Counted from the first letter of the stretch, positions 9,591 to 20,140 are shown. The stretch is DNA of 63,000 nt from Adiantum capillus-veneris (GCA_014529385.2 CM043964.1:131160920-131223919), one strand, 5' to 3'. Notes: a model not told the origin generated them from the letters alone. Translations and numbers: made by a program.

Positions 9591-10937
9591 TTGTGCTGAT
9601 AGAGGGGTCTTAGCTTAGGAGACTCTCCTAGCCAGTGTCTGCCTCTTTACACGAGCACAATTGATGATAGAAAAAATTTATTTGTAAATTTGTATGCTCG
9701 GTTGCAAATTTTAAGGGTTCATTGTAAGAAAGAGAGAGAGAGATAGAGAGAGAGAGATTCCCCCTTTTGTGAAGCTCCTCTTCACCGTCGTGTCGGTGAA
9801 GCCCCTCTTCACAAGGAGGTAATGTCCTTTGCTTTACGCGGTGAAGCTCATTGCTTCCGATGCTTAAAGGAGTTTTGTCCTTTTGTAGGAATGCTTTAGT
9901 TGCTTTGGCTTCTTTGCAAGTGAAAACAACTTCAAGCTTAGCCCTGTGGGACTGGTTGCCTGAAGGTCTCGGAGGCTTGAGGCAGTAAGACTTGGCCCTG
10001 GAGGCTTTTGGAATTGGAAATGAAGGCCGCGGGAAGAAGCTCTTACAGGCCCGGGAGCTTGGTTAAGGGCGGACCTCAGCAGGCGTGGGAAGGGGGGCCC
10101 AACAAGGGTGGACCCGAAAATCCCTTTAAAAAGGATTGAGCGCGTGGGATAAGCGGGGCACACCGGATAGACGGAGTTAGGCCAGGCGGGCTCTGGGCAG
10201 TCGGGCAGAGTAGCCGCTCGCCAGCGGGTCAAGGGCCGCCGGACGGAGCAGTCGGAGTCAGCGCCTGTCAGTTCGTCCGGACCCGACAACGGATTTCAAT
10301 ACCGCTTACCGCAGCAATTCACATCCGCCAGTGGGCGGCCGGGCAGTGGCAATGGGCCCTCAAAAAAAAAGGGTGTTTGACTCCTAAAAATAGGAGATTC
10401 ACACGACTTGTAGGCAGATTTGCCTTCTCAAGACAAAGAGAAAAAAGGAAATCCCTCTTTGGCATTAAATGCACCACACACACATACACATAAAATTATG
10501 AACTGTTGCAGGGATTAGAGAGACTCAGAATGCACTTTGAGTAAAAAGTTGATTAAATGATTAAGTGCTCTAACGGAGCACGATTTGAGCAAGGAGATAG
10601 TCGGTAGAGAGCTCTTGCGATAGGCTACGCACACACACCAATCGCAAATGCCAATTTTACTAAAACAAGGAGTAGATTTTGGATGCAAAATGCAAGTTCC
10701 TAATGGCAAATTAATGAACTTTGACGCTAATTAAGCTTCCAAGTTCCAATAAGCCAGTGAGTAGTGGCTCAAGAGTCTATAGATCAAGAACATGCTCATG
10801 CTAGCCAATGGAATACTAATTAGGTATGCATTATGCAATAGAAGAGAAAAACTAATGGATCTATCTAATGATGATCAATGAATGCTAATTGTACAAACAT
10901 GCCAATGCATAATAGCAAGCCTAGCTAGCATAACCAA
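9591..10937 (-). other. Copia 5' leader, no gene recognised
   Basis: Between PBS and gag. It contains a short GA tract (9730-9757), repeated GGTGAAGC / CCTCTTCAC words at 9765-9850, and a GC-rich block (about 10000-10370) unlike the AT-rich surroundings. A 141-residue frame inside the GC-rich block has no recognisable domain and is probably chance. Confidence 0.5.
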
Positions 10938-10949
10938 GCTCTGATACCA
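10938..10949 (-). promoter_or_regulatory. Copia primer-binding site (tRNA-iMet)
   Basis: The minus strand is exactly TGGTATCAGAGC, two bases from the LTR end at 10952. This fixes the orientation of the element. Confidence 0.92.
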
Positions 10950-10951
10950 TA

Positions 10952-11091
10952 TGTTGGGAATGGATCGTGCTAGCTATGGTAGATGAAAGAGAAACATAGC
11001 GTCAATGCGCGAGTGTGTGTGTAAGCAAGGTTATCACTCAAGTGAATTAGGTTCCAAGATAGAATTAGCTTGGACTCATAAACACAATCTT
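10952..11091 (-). repeat. Copia 5' LTR, truncated
   Basis: Starts TGTTGGGAATGGATCG, as at 8105, and stays almost identical to that LTR until 11091. There it switches abruptly to LINE sequence. About 180 bp of U3 are missing. Confidence 0.85.
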
Positions 11092-12534
11092 CAGCAAGGA
11101 AGTGTATCTGTCTCTGATGTCATTGTATGCTCTGCACTTGCATACGTAATGCTCCTCGCTCTCAACCTCCTCCTGACACAGTCTGCAGATCCTCTCTGCT
11201 CTAATGACCCGTGCCGCTCTGCCTGCCTCAATCTCAAGTTGGTGTGATGATACTCTGAGCTGGCCAATCGCCACTCGGGCACTGTGGGGCATGTATACAT
11301 CCATATATCTGGGCCTCTGGATAAATCCTTCCTCGGAGATGCTAAAAAAGGAGTCTCTGTAGTATAGCATCTTCGTGGGCAGGGGCTGGTGGGGTGTGAT
11401 CCAGGTCCGTGTCATGTATCGCTGTAATAGGTCCTGTCTCATAACTCTGTTCCTCTCACTATGTGAGAGCTGTATATGTGGGGCATCTGGATCGTACTGA
11501 AGAGGTGGTAAGTGGTCTATGTCCCACCCACATCGAGTCAATAACTGTATCATCTGTGCATACCATGATCCTGTGTCACCATCCTCCGCCAGTTGTCTAG
11601 AGGCCTCAAAAGCTCTGCGAGATAGTCTATCAGGGTCCATATCTCGTACTCTGTGAATAAAGCAGACCACTTGGAAGAGAGCCTCTACTAGCATGGGCGA
11701 GGCAGCAAACTCTGCTCTGATAATGTCATGTGGTACTGAAGGTTTACTGCGAATCACCCGTGAGAACATCAAGATCTGCGGTCTCTCAATCTGTGTCCGA
11801 AAAGAAGTAGAGAGACTAGGTGCCCAAACTACCGCTGCATACATCAATGTTGGTGTGACCAAAGTATCAAAAAGCCACCCCTTTGTGCGGGGTTCCTGAA
11901 GGTGTGCCTGATGACACTATCGCTCAAGCATGGCCAGAGCAGCATATCCTCGTGTCAATCTATCCCTCGCTGCTCTTGTCATAGAGAAGCGTCCCGCTGT
12001 GCTAGCAAATGTGATACCCAAGTATACATATGAGTCCACCACCTCAATCTGGCCTCCTGTAAGGGTGAAGATCGCATGTCGTCTAATGTGTCGAGATGTG
12101 TGAAATATCATAACCTTGGTTTTCCCAAGGTTCACTGACAGCCCTCTCTGTGTACAGAAATCATCTAGAGCCTGTAGGTGTAACTGGAGTCTTGCCTGTG
12201 ACTCAGACACTAGAATGATGTCATCAGCATATAGCATAACATGGACAAGTGTACCTGAGATGTCAACTCCTCCTCCTCCTCTGTGTATGATGAAGTAAGC
12301 TACCTCGTCGATGTAGAGCTTAAAGAGAGTGGGAGATAGTGGGCATCCTTGCTTCACACCAATAGTGCTAGCAAGGGTCTCAGATAGACCTCCTGGACAA
12401 CGTACTCGACCCAGTACCTTCTCATACAATGCATAGATGCCCCATATCATCTCCGTGGGTATCCCTAAAGAGGACCCTTGGACATTGTACTTGTTGAAGC
12501 ATAATAATAGAGAAATACCGAGAAGGGACGCCAA
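11065..12534 (-). pseudogene. LINE ORF2 reverse transcriptase fragment
   Basis: The upstream frame (11917-12534) contains GVKQGCPLSPTLFKLYIDE, the catalytic YADDIILVSES and GLSVNLGKTKVMIF, the palm motifs of LINE reverse transcriptase. The downstream frame (11065-11862) has the conserved connector (ARVAIGQLRVSSHQLEIEAG) and a CysCysHisCys finger, CRLCQEEVESEEHYVCKC. The two frames are separated by a break around 11863-11916. The LINE part starts near 12504 and ends near 11092; the outermost residues of both frames come from flanking LTR DNA. The GVKQGCPLSP form differs from the GLRQGDPLSP typical of angiosperm L1. Confidence 0.85.
11092..12504 (-). mobile_element. LINE fragment B (reverse transcriptase and zinc finger)
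   Basis: A LINE piece without 5' or 3' ends. It runs from the reverse-transcriptase fingers/palm to just after the C-terminal zinc finger. Both ends are cut by LTR sequence, the 3' end inside coding sequence, so the junctions reflect recombination rather than simple 5' truncation. It is related to, but clearly diverged from, the LINEs at 38698-62910. Confidence 0.85.
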
Positions 12535-12673
12535 TCTTTGGGGCCAATACTTCTAGGCGTGGAACTCCGCCGTGCCGTATCGTCTCTCTCTCTCTCAGTT
12601 TTGTTCAGTTATTTCAGTTTCTATCGTGTGTGTACCACTAGATCCTTGTCTTGGAGTGTCCAAGTCTATTGTA
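12505..12673 (+). repeat. Ty3 LTR, R-U5 part
   Basis: Carries GAAATACCGAGAAGGGACG followed by CTTTGGGGCCAATA, the conserved LTR block, and ends TGTCCAAGTCTATTGTA before the PBS. The U3 part is missing here; the piece at 7812-8104 could be its other half. Confidence 0.8.
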
Positions 12674-12674
12674 G

Positions 12675-12686
12675 TGGTATCAGAGC
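12675..12686 (+). promoter_or_regulatory. Primer-binding site (tRNA-iMet)
   Basis: Exact TGGTATCAGAGC one base after the LTR end, plus strand. Confidence 0.92.
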
Positions 12687-12732
12687 CCAAACGATTCTTC
12701 TTCTACTGAGGATCCAACCCCTTGCAACGCAC

Positions 12733-14070
12733 ATGGATTCAACCGACCAATCTCGCGAAGAGGAAATTGTTGCACCCAACCAGTCGGGTGAAGAAGAAAA
12801 CAACGGGGATTCCATCGGGAATCGACCTCCTTTCGACGAGTGGGGAGAAGAGTATAGTCCACTCCCACCCTCACCTTATGAAAGGATGGAGATGCAGCGT
12901 CAACAAAAGGTCAACAATTGTGCTTGTTAGATGCTACAGTATTCCAAGGATCTCCAATACTTGAAATTTTTGACGAGGCATCAACTTGACAAGGTGCATT
13001 CTCAATGGCATGCTACCATCCACTCACCTCTCAAGTCGGCTTTGAAGAACAAACACACCGGTAGCATCACGACAGCAAGTGTACTCAGAGAATGAATTTT
13101 ATGAAGCCGTAGAGCGACGAGTCAATAGACTAATGAAGACCAAGAGGCAGCCGTGGAAAAAGAGTGGAGTAGCAGACTATCTCGGCTACTTGGGTCACAA
13201 ATCTACCTTTAAGGCTGCGAACGAACCAAAGAAGCGTGCTCTCTTTGAGGATGATCCCAGTTCATCATTGTCCTCTTCAACCATTCCTCTTCTTACGCAA
13301 GTGATGAGAGCAGAAAAGACAAGGAAGAGGACAAAGACTCAGAAGAATAAGAAAGGCAAGAAGGAGGCTAAGAAGAGTAGATCCCGCAGAAAATGTTGGA
13401 AGCATTTTGCAGTTCGGATAAGGACTTCTCGTGTTTTGAGAGTTCGGATTCCGATGAGCCGATGTACACAACGAAGAGAAAATATCTACAGCGAGCCAAC
13501 CAGTACGACTATCTTGGGGATAAGGGCAAGAAGGCCAAGGATTTCAAGGAGGGTGGACAGGCTTTGAAGTTAGATACATTTTCAGGATTTAGTGATACCC
13601 ATAAAGCCTCGCTTTTATCCAGCAATTTGACATTGCTTGTTTGTGAGGGCATTACTCAGAGCACTCCAAGGTATGAAGAGCGACGTCATATCTAAAAGGG
13701 AATGCCCAGACATGGTGGTCTACCCTACTGTTATGCAGGGAAGCATCGACTAAGTGTTTGTAGTTCAAGTGGCTCTTTCAAGAATACAAACAAGACGTAA
13801 TCACCGCTTGGAATCATCTGAGGATGACCAAGGAGGACACACTGGATGTTTACTGTTAGAGATTTTGGAATACTTTTTGACCTCTTCAAGAAGATGACCT
13901 TCAAGCAACAAATTGAGCAGTTCTGCTGTGGACTCCCCAAAGAAATACAAAGTTACATGCAACGGCTCATGGGACATGCCAAACAGGGACAAGAACTGAC
14001 CAACTGGAATAGGAAGAAGGGAAAACAACAGCAAAAGAAACCATCAAGCCCTAGATTGTCAGTAGACTAG
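12733..14070 (+). pseudogene. Ty3 gag, frameshifted
   Basis: It starts MDSTDQSREEEIVAPNQ at 12733, 47 nt after the PBS. The first frame stops at 12930. The gag pattern resumes in other frames: EAVERRVNRLMK ... ADYLGYLGHKSTF (13079 on); NQYDYLGDKGKKAKDFKEGG ... LDTFSGF (13393 on); and MTFKQQIEQFCCGLPKEIQSY (13846 on). These match blocks of the gags at 5100-6407 and 47942-49544 in order. At least four frame breaks are present and no zinc knuckle survives. The capsid-like role is inferred from the family. Confidence 0.8.
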
Positions 14071-15690
14071 CGCAGACTTCAGAAGAAAATTAACAAGCTT
14101 ACTGAGTAAAACAGGGTCATGACAGAAATGAAGGTTGAAGCCCAGAAAGAAGCTGATTGCTTCGAAACCCTGCTTGAGCCAAAAGATATGCAGGATGCCA
14201 TCATGCAAAAATATATTTATCATGAACTGGTATCAATTGTTGATAGAATGGAGATCTGACCCTCAATGTGATTGATTTGGAGAATTCTATTGAGACAGCT
14301 CAGTACACTACAACATTGGCCAATCAAGCACTTATGGAATATCTGGAGAGCGAGAAAAACCAAGATGAAAACCATGAAGATGAGGAAGAAGATGATGATG
14401 ATCAAACCCAGGACCAGAGGACTCAGAAGAATGATGATGATGATGATGGTCAAGGTGCAGGGTCACCTGCAGGTGGCTCATCAACCATTAGGAGTAAACC
14501 TGGAGATCATGTTGCAGACAAACCAGCTGAGGATCATACACTACCTGTTGGGGACAAATAGAATCCACCTGATCAGCAAACTGGCGGGTAGGCAGACCAT
14601 AGTCAGGATAAGGGTAAAGCCATCTTGTTGGAAACCGACTATGAGTCTGGCCACAATAACTCCAATGAGATGTCGACATTAAATAAGAGCCTGTAGAAAA
14701 AAACTTCTTTAGGTCTAGAAGTTCTTAGATGATGATTCAATATATTCGGGTCTGGAGAGATTTCAGATGCTTTATGTTGGAGCCAGATGCATGGTCTCAG
14801 CATGGAAGTTAGCCAGTTATCACGACCAGACAGTTTGCCAGTTGCCTCCACATCCCAGCCGTGTCCAGGTACTGGAAAGGACTCCAGAATGGGAACTAAC
14901 AAATGATGACAAAGCTGTCAACCCAGCTGCCAAGGACTTAACAACAGCAGATCTTAACTCACTCGGAATTCAGATAGAAATGCTGCTAGGTAACAGGCCA
15001 ACCTTTAAGTGCATGAATAATATTTGGCAGCAGATGAAAGAAATGCTCATCCGAATGCAAACTGCCAAGGGAGTTCCATATCAACGGATCAAAATTCTAT
15101 TAGAGAATAATGATACGAGCAGTCAAGGGCCTAAGACCAGGATGACTCTTAGTGAATAGAAGCGGCACTTGAAAAGCTTATATCACATGGTGCCAATTTC
15201 CAGAAAAATGATGCAGAAGGAGAATCAAATGATCTTGAATTTCGTGGAATCTGTACCCGATTCTCCAGCACTCTTATATGCCATACCAACCAAAGAAGCT
15301 GAGTTATCTCGCTTCTTTCCATCTCTCTATCCACCTCATGTTGAGCCTACAGACTAGCAGTGATATATTCAGAATAGCAGATGGCTTAGAGTCTGGTATG
15401 AGGAGGCAACTATGGAATGGTTGGCTTGGAATCAAGCGTTGCAAAAGGCGCTCGAGAAGACGGTGGTCAACGAGTTACTTGGTGATTTACACAACTTCCA
15501 ACTCTTAATGGGACAATGGAAAGTCCAAATCATCATAAAGATCACAAACACTTTGTTGCAATTGACAATAGAAGCATCCAGGATTCTAGAGAAAGAATTG
15601 GCTAACAAAGGAAGAGAAATGGCGGAGATTTTGTTCGAAGCACGTGTCAAAGGTAACCAACCATTGCCTCAGGGATGGCTGCAAACTGCA
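14071..15690 (+). other. Unclassified coding-like tract between two Ty3 gags
   Basis: No known family is recognised. Several plus-strand frames look protein-like but are broken by stops: 14268-14561 (Asp/Glu/Gln-rich, DENHEDEEEDDDDQTQDQR), 14767-15159 (PEWELTNDD, then NIWQQMKEMLIRMQTAKGVPY) and 15412-15690 (WLAWNQALQKALEKTVVNELL ... ASRILEKELANKGREMAEIL). The composition is hydrophilic and helix-prone, unlike random frames. It could be an extra gag-side domain of the element that follows, or captured host sequence. Confidence 0.4.
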
Positions 15691-16863
15691 TCCTATTGCC
15701 ATAAGCTGGCCAGGGCTAGACCGACAAAGGGCAAGAGCACTTGGTTGCATCAATCTAATGCTTACTTTGCGACTAACACGAAAACCAACAACAATAAAGT
15801 TTTGACTGTTGCCATGTATCTAGCGGGTGATGCCATTAATTGGTATCAAGCTTGACAAGAGACACAGTTGGCTGAGCATCTTCAGCATGCCGCAAATGGT
15901 GTACCCTTCTCTTTCAGTTGGATCGACTTCCAAGACAAGCTCAAGGTTCATGTTATGCCACCGCAGTACCTTGTTCGGTTAAACGAAGATTGGCGGAAGT
16001 CAAGTATCCCTTAGAACCCACTGAATGGTAAGAGTAATGGTAAGAACAACGGTAATTCTCAATCTTCCTCTACACCTAGAGTACAACACTCTTCACCTCA
16101 CAGTGATAGTAAAGGAAAGGCTTAAACTCAAGAAACCCCTAAGTTGACACCTGATGAAAAATCTGCTCAAGGAATAGTAAGAGGTTGGTTAAGTCTTGAA
16201 GAACGAACCGAATATGGAAAAGAAGGAAGATATTTTGAATGTCACAGTAAAGGTCACATGAAGAGAGATTGTCATAAGAAAGCACCCAAAGAACCCAGAG
16301 AATCCACATCGTCTGTTCATGCCATAAATGAGAACATTGATGCGTGCCAAGTTTCTAATGATCATGTAGATGAGTCTCTCGTGCAGTGTTATGGTCATGT
16401 GAATGGTCAATGCATGGTGATCTTGCTTGATTATGGTAGTATGCATGATGTGACGAGCACACATTTAGAAGCTCTTCCAATAGATTTCATTGTGATCTCT
16501 GGATTTGCTCTTGGCATGCACTCCTCACTTATGCATGAATGTCCTAATGTGACAGTCTTAGTTCAAAACGTTAGTTTTCGTCGCAAGTTTGTGGTTTCTC
16601 CTCTCAAAGGATGTGATATGATTTTTGCCATCAAGTGGTTAAAAGATTATGATCCACAAGTTAGTTGGAAGGAAAAGATTCTCTATGACAAGAACATTTT
16701 GTCTGCGTCATTAATCTCTCACCCTCATGTTTTGCAAGGGATAGTCTCTCACAGTACGCAGTCCCACAATCCAGAAAAGAATCAAGGTTGCATGAAAAGG
16801 AATCTCTCTCTGTCGTTCATTCTCCTTAGCACGACACACATTTTGTGCATGATAGAGATTTAA
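15691..16863 (+). pseudogene. Second Ty3 gag C-terminus and protease
   Basis: Gag is seen as KVLTVAMYLAGDAINWYQA (to 15855), a stop at 15855, then WIDFQDKLKVHVMPPQYL, the retrotransposon capsid domain. The frame 16144-16863 has the zinc knuckle YFECHSKGHMKRDC, whose first Cys is replaced by Tyr (codon 16231-16233). The protease follows, with LLDYGSMHDVTSTHLEALP, where the active-site Ser/Thr of D-S/T-G is Tyr. GCDMIFAIKWLKDYDPQVSW is the protease C-terminal block. Both changes predict loss of function. Reverse transcriptase and RNase H are deleted downstream. Confidence 0.78.
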
Positions 16864-16969
16864 TTGTTTGTAAGGATCATCATGCCTTCAAGTTGCTCTA
16901 GTCTCTATTAGTACACTTTGGAGTGACTGTCAAGCTCATTGGTTCCAGTCTTGTGAGAAATTTGATGGT

Positions 16970-17302
16970 TTGATTGATTGTGTTCCTAGTAAAGCTAACC
17001 CAATTGCAAATACAATCAATCATGTAGGATCGATCTTGGCTCTCAAGTCGAGGTCCACAGTAACCATTCAACAAGTATCTTTTGTTCGCATGAATAGTCG
17101 GTATGCATTGTCCATGCCTCTCATTCGTGATGGTCTCTTGTATTTTTGTCATCGTCTTTGTGTGTTACCTTTTCATAGGAAAGCAATATTGCACGATGCA
17201 CATGATTCACTCACAGATGAGCACAGACGCATAAACCACACTCTGGAAAAGATAGAAAGTTTGCATTCAAGGAAAATAGAATGTTACCCGATTGTCAGTT
17301 AG
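16970..17302 (+). pseudogene. Ty3 integrase zinc finger remnant
   Basis: RDGLLYFCHRLCVLPFHRKAILHDAHDSLTDEHR matches the N-terminal HHCC module region of Ty3 integrase (histidine half). It follows protease with no reverse transcriptase between them, so about 2 kb of pol has been lost. The catalytic core is absent; the plus-strand element ends before 17426, where a minus-strand element begins. Confidence 0.6.
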
Positions 17303-17429
17303 TTTTACATGCTCATCCTTGGCATGACACACTCATAGCAAAAGCACTCGCACGATTGTCCATCATGCATTGGTATTCCCTTTGTGGTTTGCCACAATTG
17401 ATAGTTTTGGGTTAGAAAGTCAAGTTTAG

Positions 17430-18460
17430 ATCGCAATTTTGGCATGTACTTGGTGAAAGGTTTGGCACTGCGTCACATTTTTCATATCGCCCAAGCCTAG
17501 TAAAATGGATCCGAAGTCATCTTTTCTTTTAAGAGATTCAAAGCTGAAATCTCTTCTTGTGTCCATTTGAAAGTGACCTGTTTCTTTTGAAGAGCATGTA
17601 GGGGTGAAGCCATTTCGGCAAAGTTCCTGATAAACCTTCTGTAGTAAGAGCATAAGCCCAAAAAGGTACGGATATCATGCATAGTCTTCAAATCTAGCCA
17701 TGTCCTGATTGCTTCAACCTTGACAGGATCCATTCAGACACCATCCTTTTGACACTATGTGGCGAAGAAAGTGGATCTTTTCCAAGAAGAACTCACTTTT
17801 CTTAGGATTGACAAGCAACCTGTGACTGCGTAGCTCTTCGAATACAATGGTCAAGTGACGCCTATGCTTCTCTTTATTCTTTGCATAGACTATCATGTTA
17901 TCAAAGAATGTGCCAACAAACATTTGATGTGGGTGGAAAATCCGATCCATCATCCTATTAAACGTAGCAGGAGCATTTGTAAGACCAAATGGCATCACTA
18001 GAAACTCATATAGAACAAATGTCGTCTTAAACGCAGTCTTGTGCACATCCTCTGGCCTGATAGGAATTTGATGGTATCCACTCTTAAGGTCTATCCTGCT
18101 GAAAATTGCAACACCGTCTAATCGGTCAAGAATATCATCAATCCTTGGAATAGGAAACCTGTTCTTGATAGTATACTTATTTAACGCATGGTAGTCAATA
18201 CACATGCGCCAAGAGCCATCCTTCTTTTGCACAAGAAGCACTGGGGAGCAAAAGGGTAAAGAACTAGGTTGAATCAACCCTTTCTCTAGTAGCTCCTCTA
18301 CTTGGCCCATAATCTCTTTCTGCTGAGCCGCACTAACCCTGTAGGGAGGCCTATTTGGTGGGCTACAACCTGGCACCAAATCTATTGCATGATCCTTAGG
18401 CCTCTCCGGCGGCAACCGAGACGGTAATGAGTCAGCAAAACAGTCACTAAACTCTCACAA
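17430..18460 (-). pseudogene. Ty3 reverse transcriptase, minus strand
   Basis: A long frame (17714-18415, opening in frame with LPSRLPPERPKDHAIDLVPG) covers fingers and palm: [64 protein letters not shown] and FFDNMIVYAKN. The catalytic Asp-Asp pair reads Asp-Asn (GAC to AAC), which should abolish polymerisation. After a frameshift, 17497-17733 gives the palm/thumb end (FLGLCSYYRRFIRNFAEMASPLH). RNase H and integrase are missing. It is a different copy from the plus-strand element that ends just to its left. Confidence 0.85.
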
Positions 18461-19018
18461 AAATGCTGACCTTTTTTTTAATCTACACAGATAAATTTGA
18501 TTGACAATTATTTGAAACATCACGTGCAAAAATCAAGTACGCAGAGAGAACGCTTGTAGAAATTCCATAAACCTAGGATTCTGACCAACTGAGAAAACAC
18601 ATTCACATCAGCAACCAACCGAGTCCTGAAAGCATCCTCTTCCCAATCATAAACCCTTGACCTTGTGGAGCATTCAAATCAACAAAAGGTACAGACAAGG
18701 GTGACCACGAACCCTAGCCAACCTCAGAACACTTGAGGAGGAACATCTTATCTGTCCTATGAAGAGAGGAACCCTCTTCCCTGGCATCATTCGTCTTGTC
18801 AACCATAGTGGAATTCCAAGTTCTATGCTCTGTGTCCTTGCCGAAAACCAACCACTTTAAGGATAAAGTGATTTTGTCCCGGCGACGGAACCATGAAACC
18901 TGCCCGTAGACTTGCTAGAGGGCGGTAGACTTTAGCTTTCACTTGATCTTTACATTGTAAACTATATGACACAGAGGAACTTCACGAATAAGCATGTGAA
19001 TGGAAATTACACTTCAAA
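18461..19018. other. No gene recognised
   Basis: No coherent frame or repeat was identified. It lies between a minus-strand reverse transcriptase and an LTR-like block, and is presumably decayed retroelement sequence. Confidence 0.4.
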
Positions 19019-19578
19019 CAAAACACGGCCCAGGACTAGAGTGCTTCCAAGCAGACAACGACACCCTGTAGGCCCCAAAGATTGGCACCCCTTTTTGTAT
19101 TTCTTTATTCTTATTAAACTTGGGAGAAAACTTGCAAATTCCTAGGAGTTGTCCTGCATTTACCGGGCTGAAAATGACCCACTCTAGCTCGATTTTGGTA
19201 GCATAACCGCAGGACGAGGTTGCACATACAAAATCCCCGTGCAAAGGATGACTTTCCCGACGTATTCGAGCACTTTTCCAAACTTGGCAAGAATCTGCAG
19301 CAAGCTGAATTCTTGTTTTCTGCTCCGAAAATGCACCAGAACACTTGTACAATGATCCCGTAGCTTCCCCGAAGCTCCTGGTGGTATTTGGGATCAATTA
19401 GAGTCAAAACCCTAAACGTGCAAAACTAAGAGAAGGCTGGTTCGGGCTTTGTTTCGCATGCCGTCCACAATCGTAGCAAGCCCTCAAGCTCCCACACTTG
19501 TAGGGCTACTTGCCCTTTGAATCGGACGAGATTTCTTGCGTGAAATCTCTCTGAGTTCACTTGTACCTGCATGGGATT
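19019..19578 (-). repeat. LTR-like block, minus orientation
   Basis: Contains GGCCCCAAAGATTGGCACCC and TTTTTGTATTTCTTTATTC (about 19070-19115), the minus-strand form of the LTR hallmark. It shares ACCCTAAACSTGCAAA-type sequence and layout with 21720-22330. The ends are not resolved. Confidence 0.5.
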
Positions 19579-20139
19579 TGTCACAAAGTGATGACGTGGT
19601 GGACAACAAAAACCCTAATTTTTTGCCAAAAACCCTAAAATTCCTGCAAACCCTAATTTTGGCAAGAAACCCTAATTTTCAGAAATCGCAGAGGCTGAAA
19701 AAATAAAAAGAAAAAAAAAATAAAAAATATAAAATAAAATAAAATAAAATGATGAGCGACGCGAATTTTGCTTTTTTTATATAAAAAAAAGAAAAGACTC
19801 TCTAAGAGAGAGAGAGAGAACTGATGCTTTTTATTTTAAAAGCTTTTGGGGCTCTGCTTTTGGGCATCCCTTGTATCTTTAAATAAGTGGTGAGGGCTTC
19901 ACTTCTCAGAGCATCTCGACGCAGAGTTTCAGAGTGAAACCCTAGCCACTCTCTTGTACTTTGATCTGATTAATATAAAAAGAAATACCGAAAGGGGCGC
20001 CAGTCTTTGGGCCCAATATCTCTAGGCACGGAACTCCACCGGGCCAGTGCAAATCTATTGTGATATGTGAATTGTTTTGAAGTGGTTATTTGGTGCTGTC
20101 ACGGTTGATTCTTGACTTGGAGTGTCCAAGTCTGTTACA
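19579..20139 (+). repeat. 5' LTR (561 bp)
   Basis: Starts TGTCACAAAGTGATGACG and ends AAGTCTGTTACA. It includes a telo-box array (19609-19675), a GA stretch (19805-19820), TATA-like TTTAAATA (19878-19885) and the conserved block GAAATACCGAAAGGGGCGCC (19982-20001). It is highly similar to the LTRs at 47306 and 53235. Confidence 0.92.
19609..19675 (+). promoter_or_regulatory. Telo-box array in LTR U3
   Basis: Four AAACCCTAA words at roughly 20-nt spacing. The same array is seen at 21234-21298, 47332-47398 and 53266-53330. In plant promoters this word binds telobox factors (TRB/Pur-alpha class) and is linked to expression in dividing cells and to Polycomb recruitment. That role is inferred here, not shown. 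Confidence 0.75.
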
Positions 20140-20140
20140 G

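Larger units (their letters stand above)
8105..11091 (-). mobile_element. Gag-only Ty1/copia element (TR-GAG-like)
   Basis: A minus-strand copia element: 3' LTR 8105-8425, PPT at 8426-8437, a short-repeat tract, gag 8673-9590, leader 9591-10937, PBS 10938-10949 and a truncated 5' LTR from 10952. No protease, integrase or reverse transcriptase is found between the gag stop and the PPT. Only about 250 bp of tandem-repeat DNA lie there. Such gag-only elements, described in plants as TR-GAG, would depend on another element's polymerase. Confidence 0.8.

Noticed and set aside
9864-10289. 141-residue ORF in GC-rich leader
   Set aside because: No domain, no homologous frame in other copies, Pro/Arg/Ser-rich composition expected of GC-rich non-coding DNA.
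10938-10949. tRNA-Met gene from GCTCTGATACCA
   Set aside because: Only the 12-nt primer-binding site is present, with no cloverleaf around it; the same holds at 12675, 20141, 28065 and 47871.
17426-17653. Separate small ORF beside the minus-strand RT
   Set aside because: It is the alternative frame of the RT thumb region at 17497-17733.
19604-19680. Interstitial telomere
   Set aside because: AAACCCTAA words are spaced by about 11 nt of other sequence and recur in every related LTR, so they belong to the element rather than to a telomere fusion.
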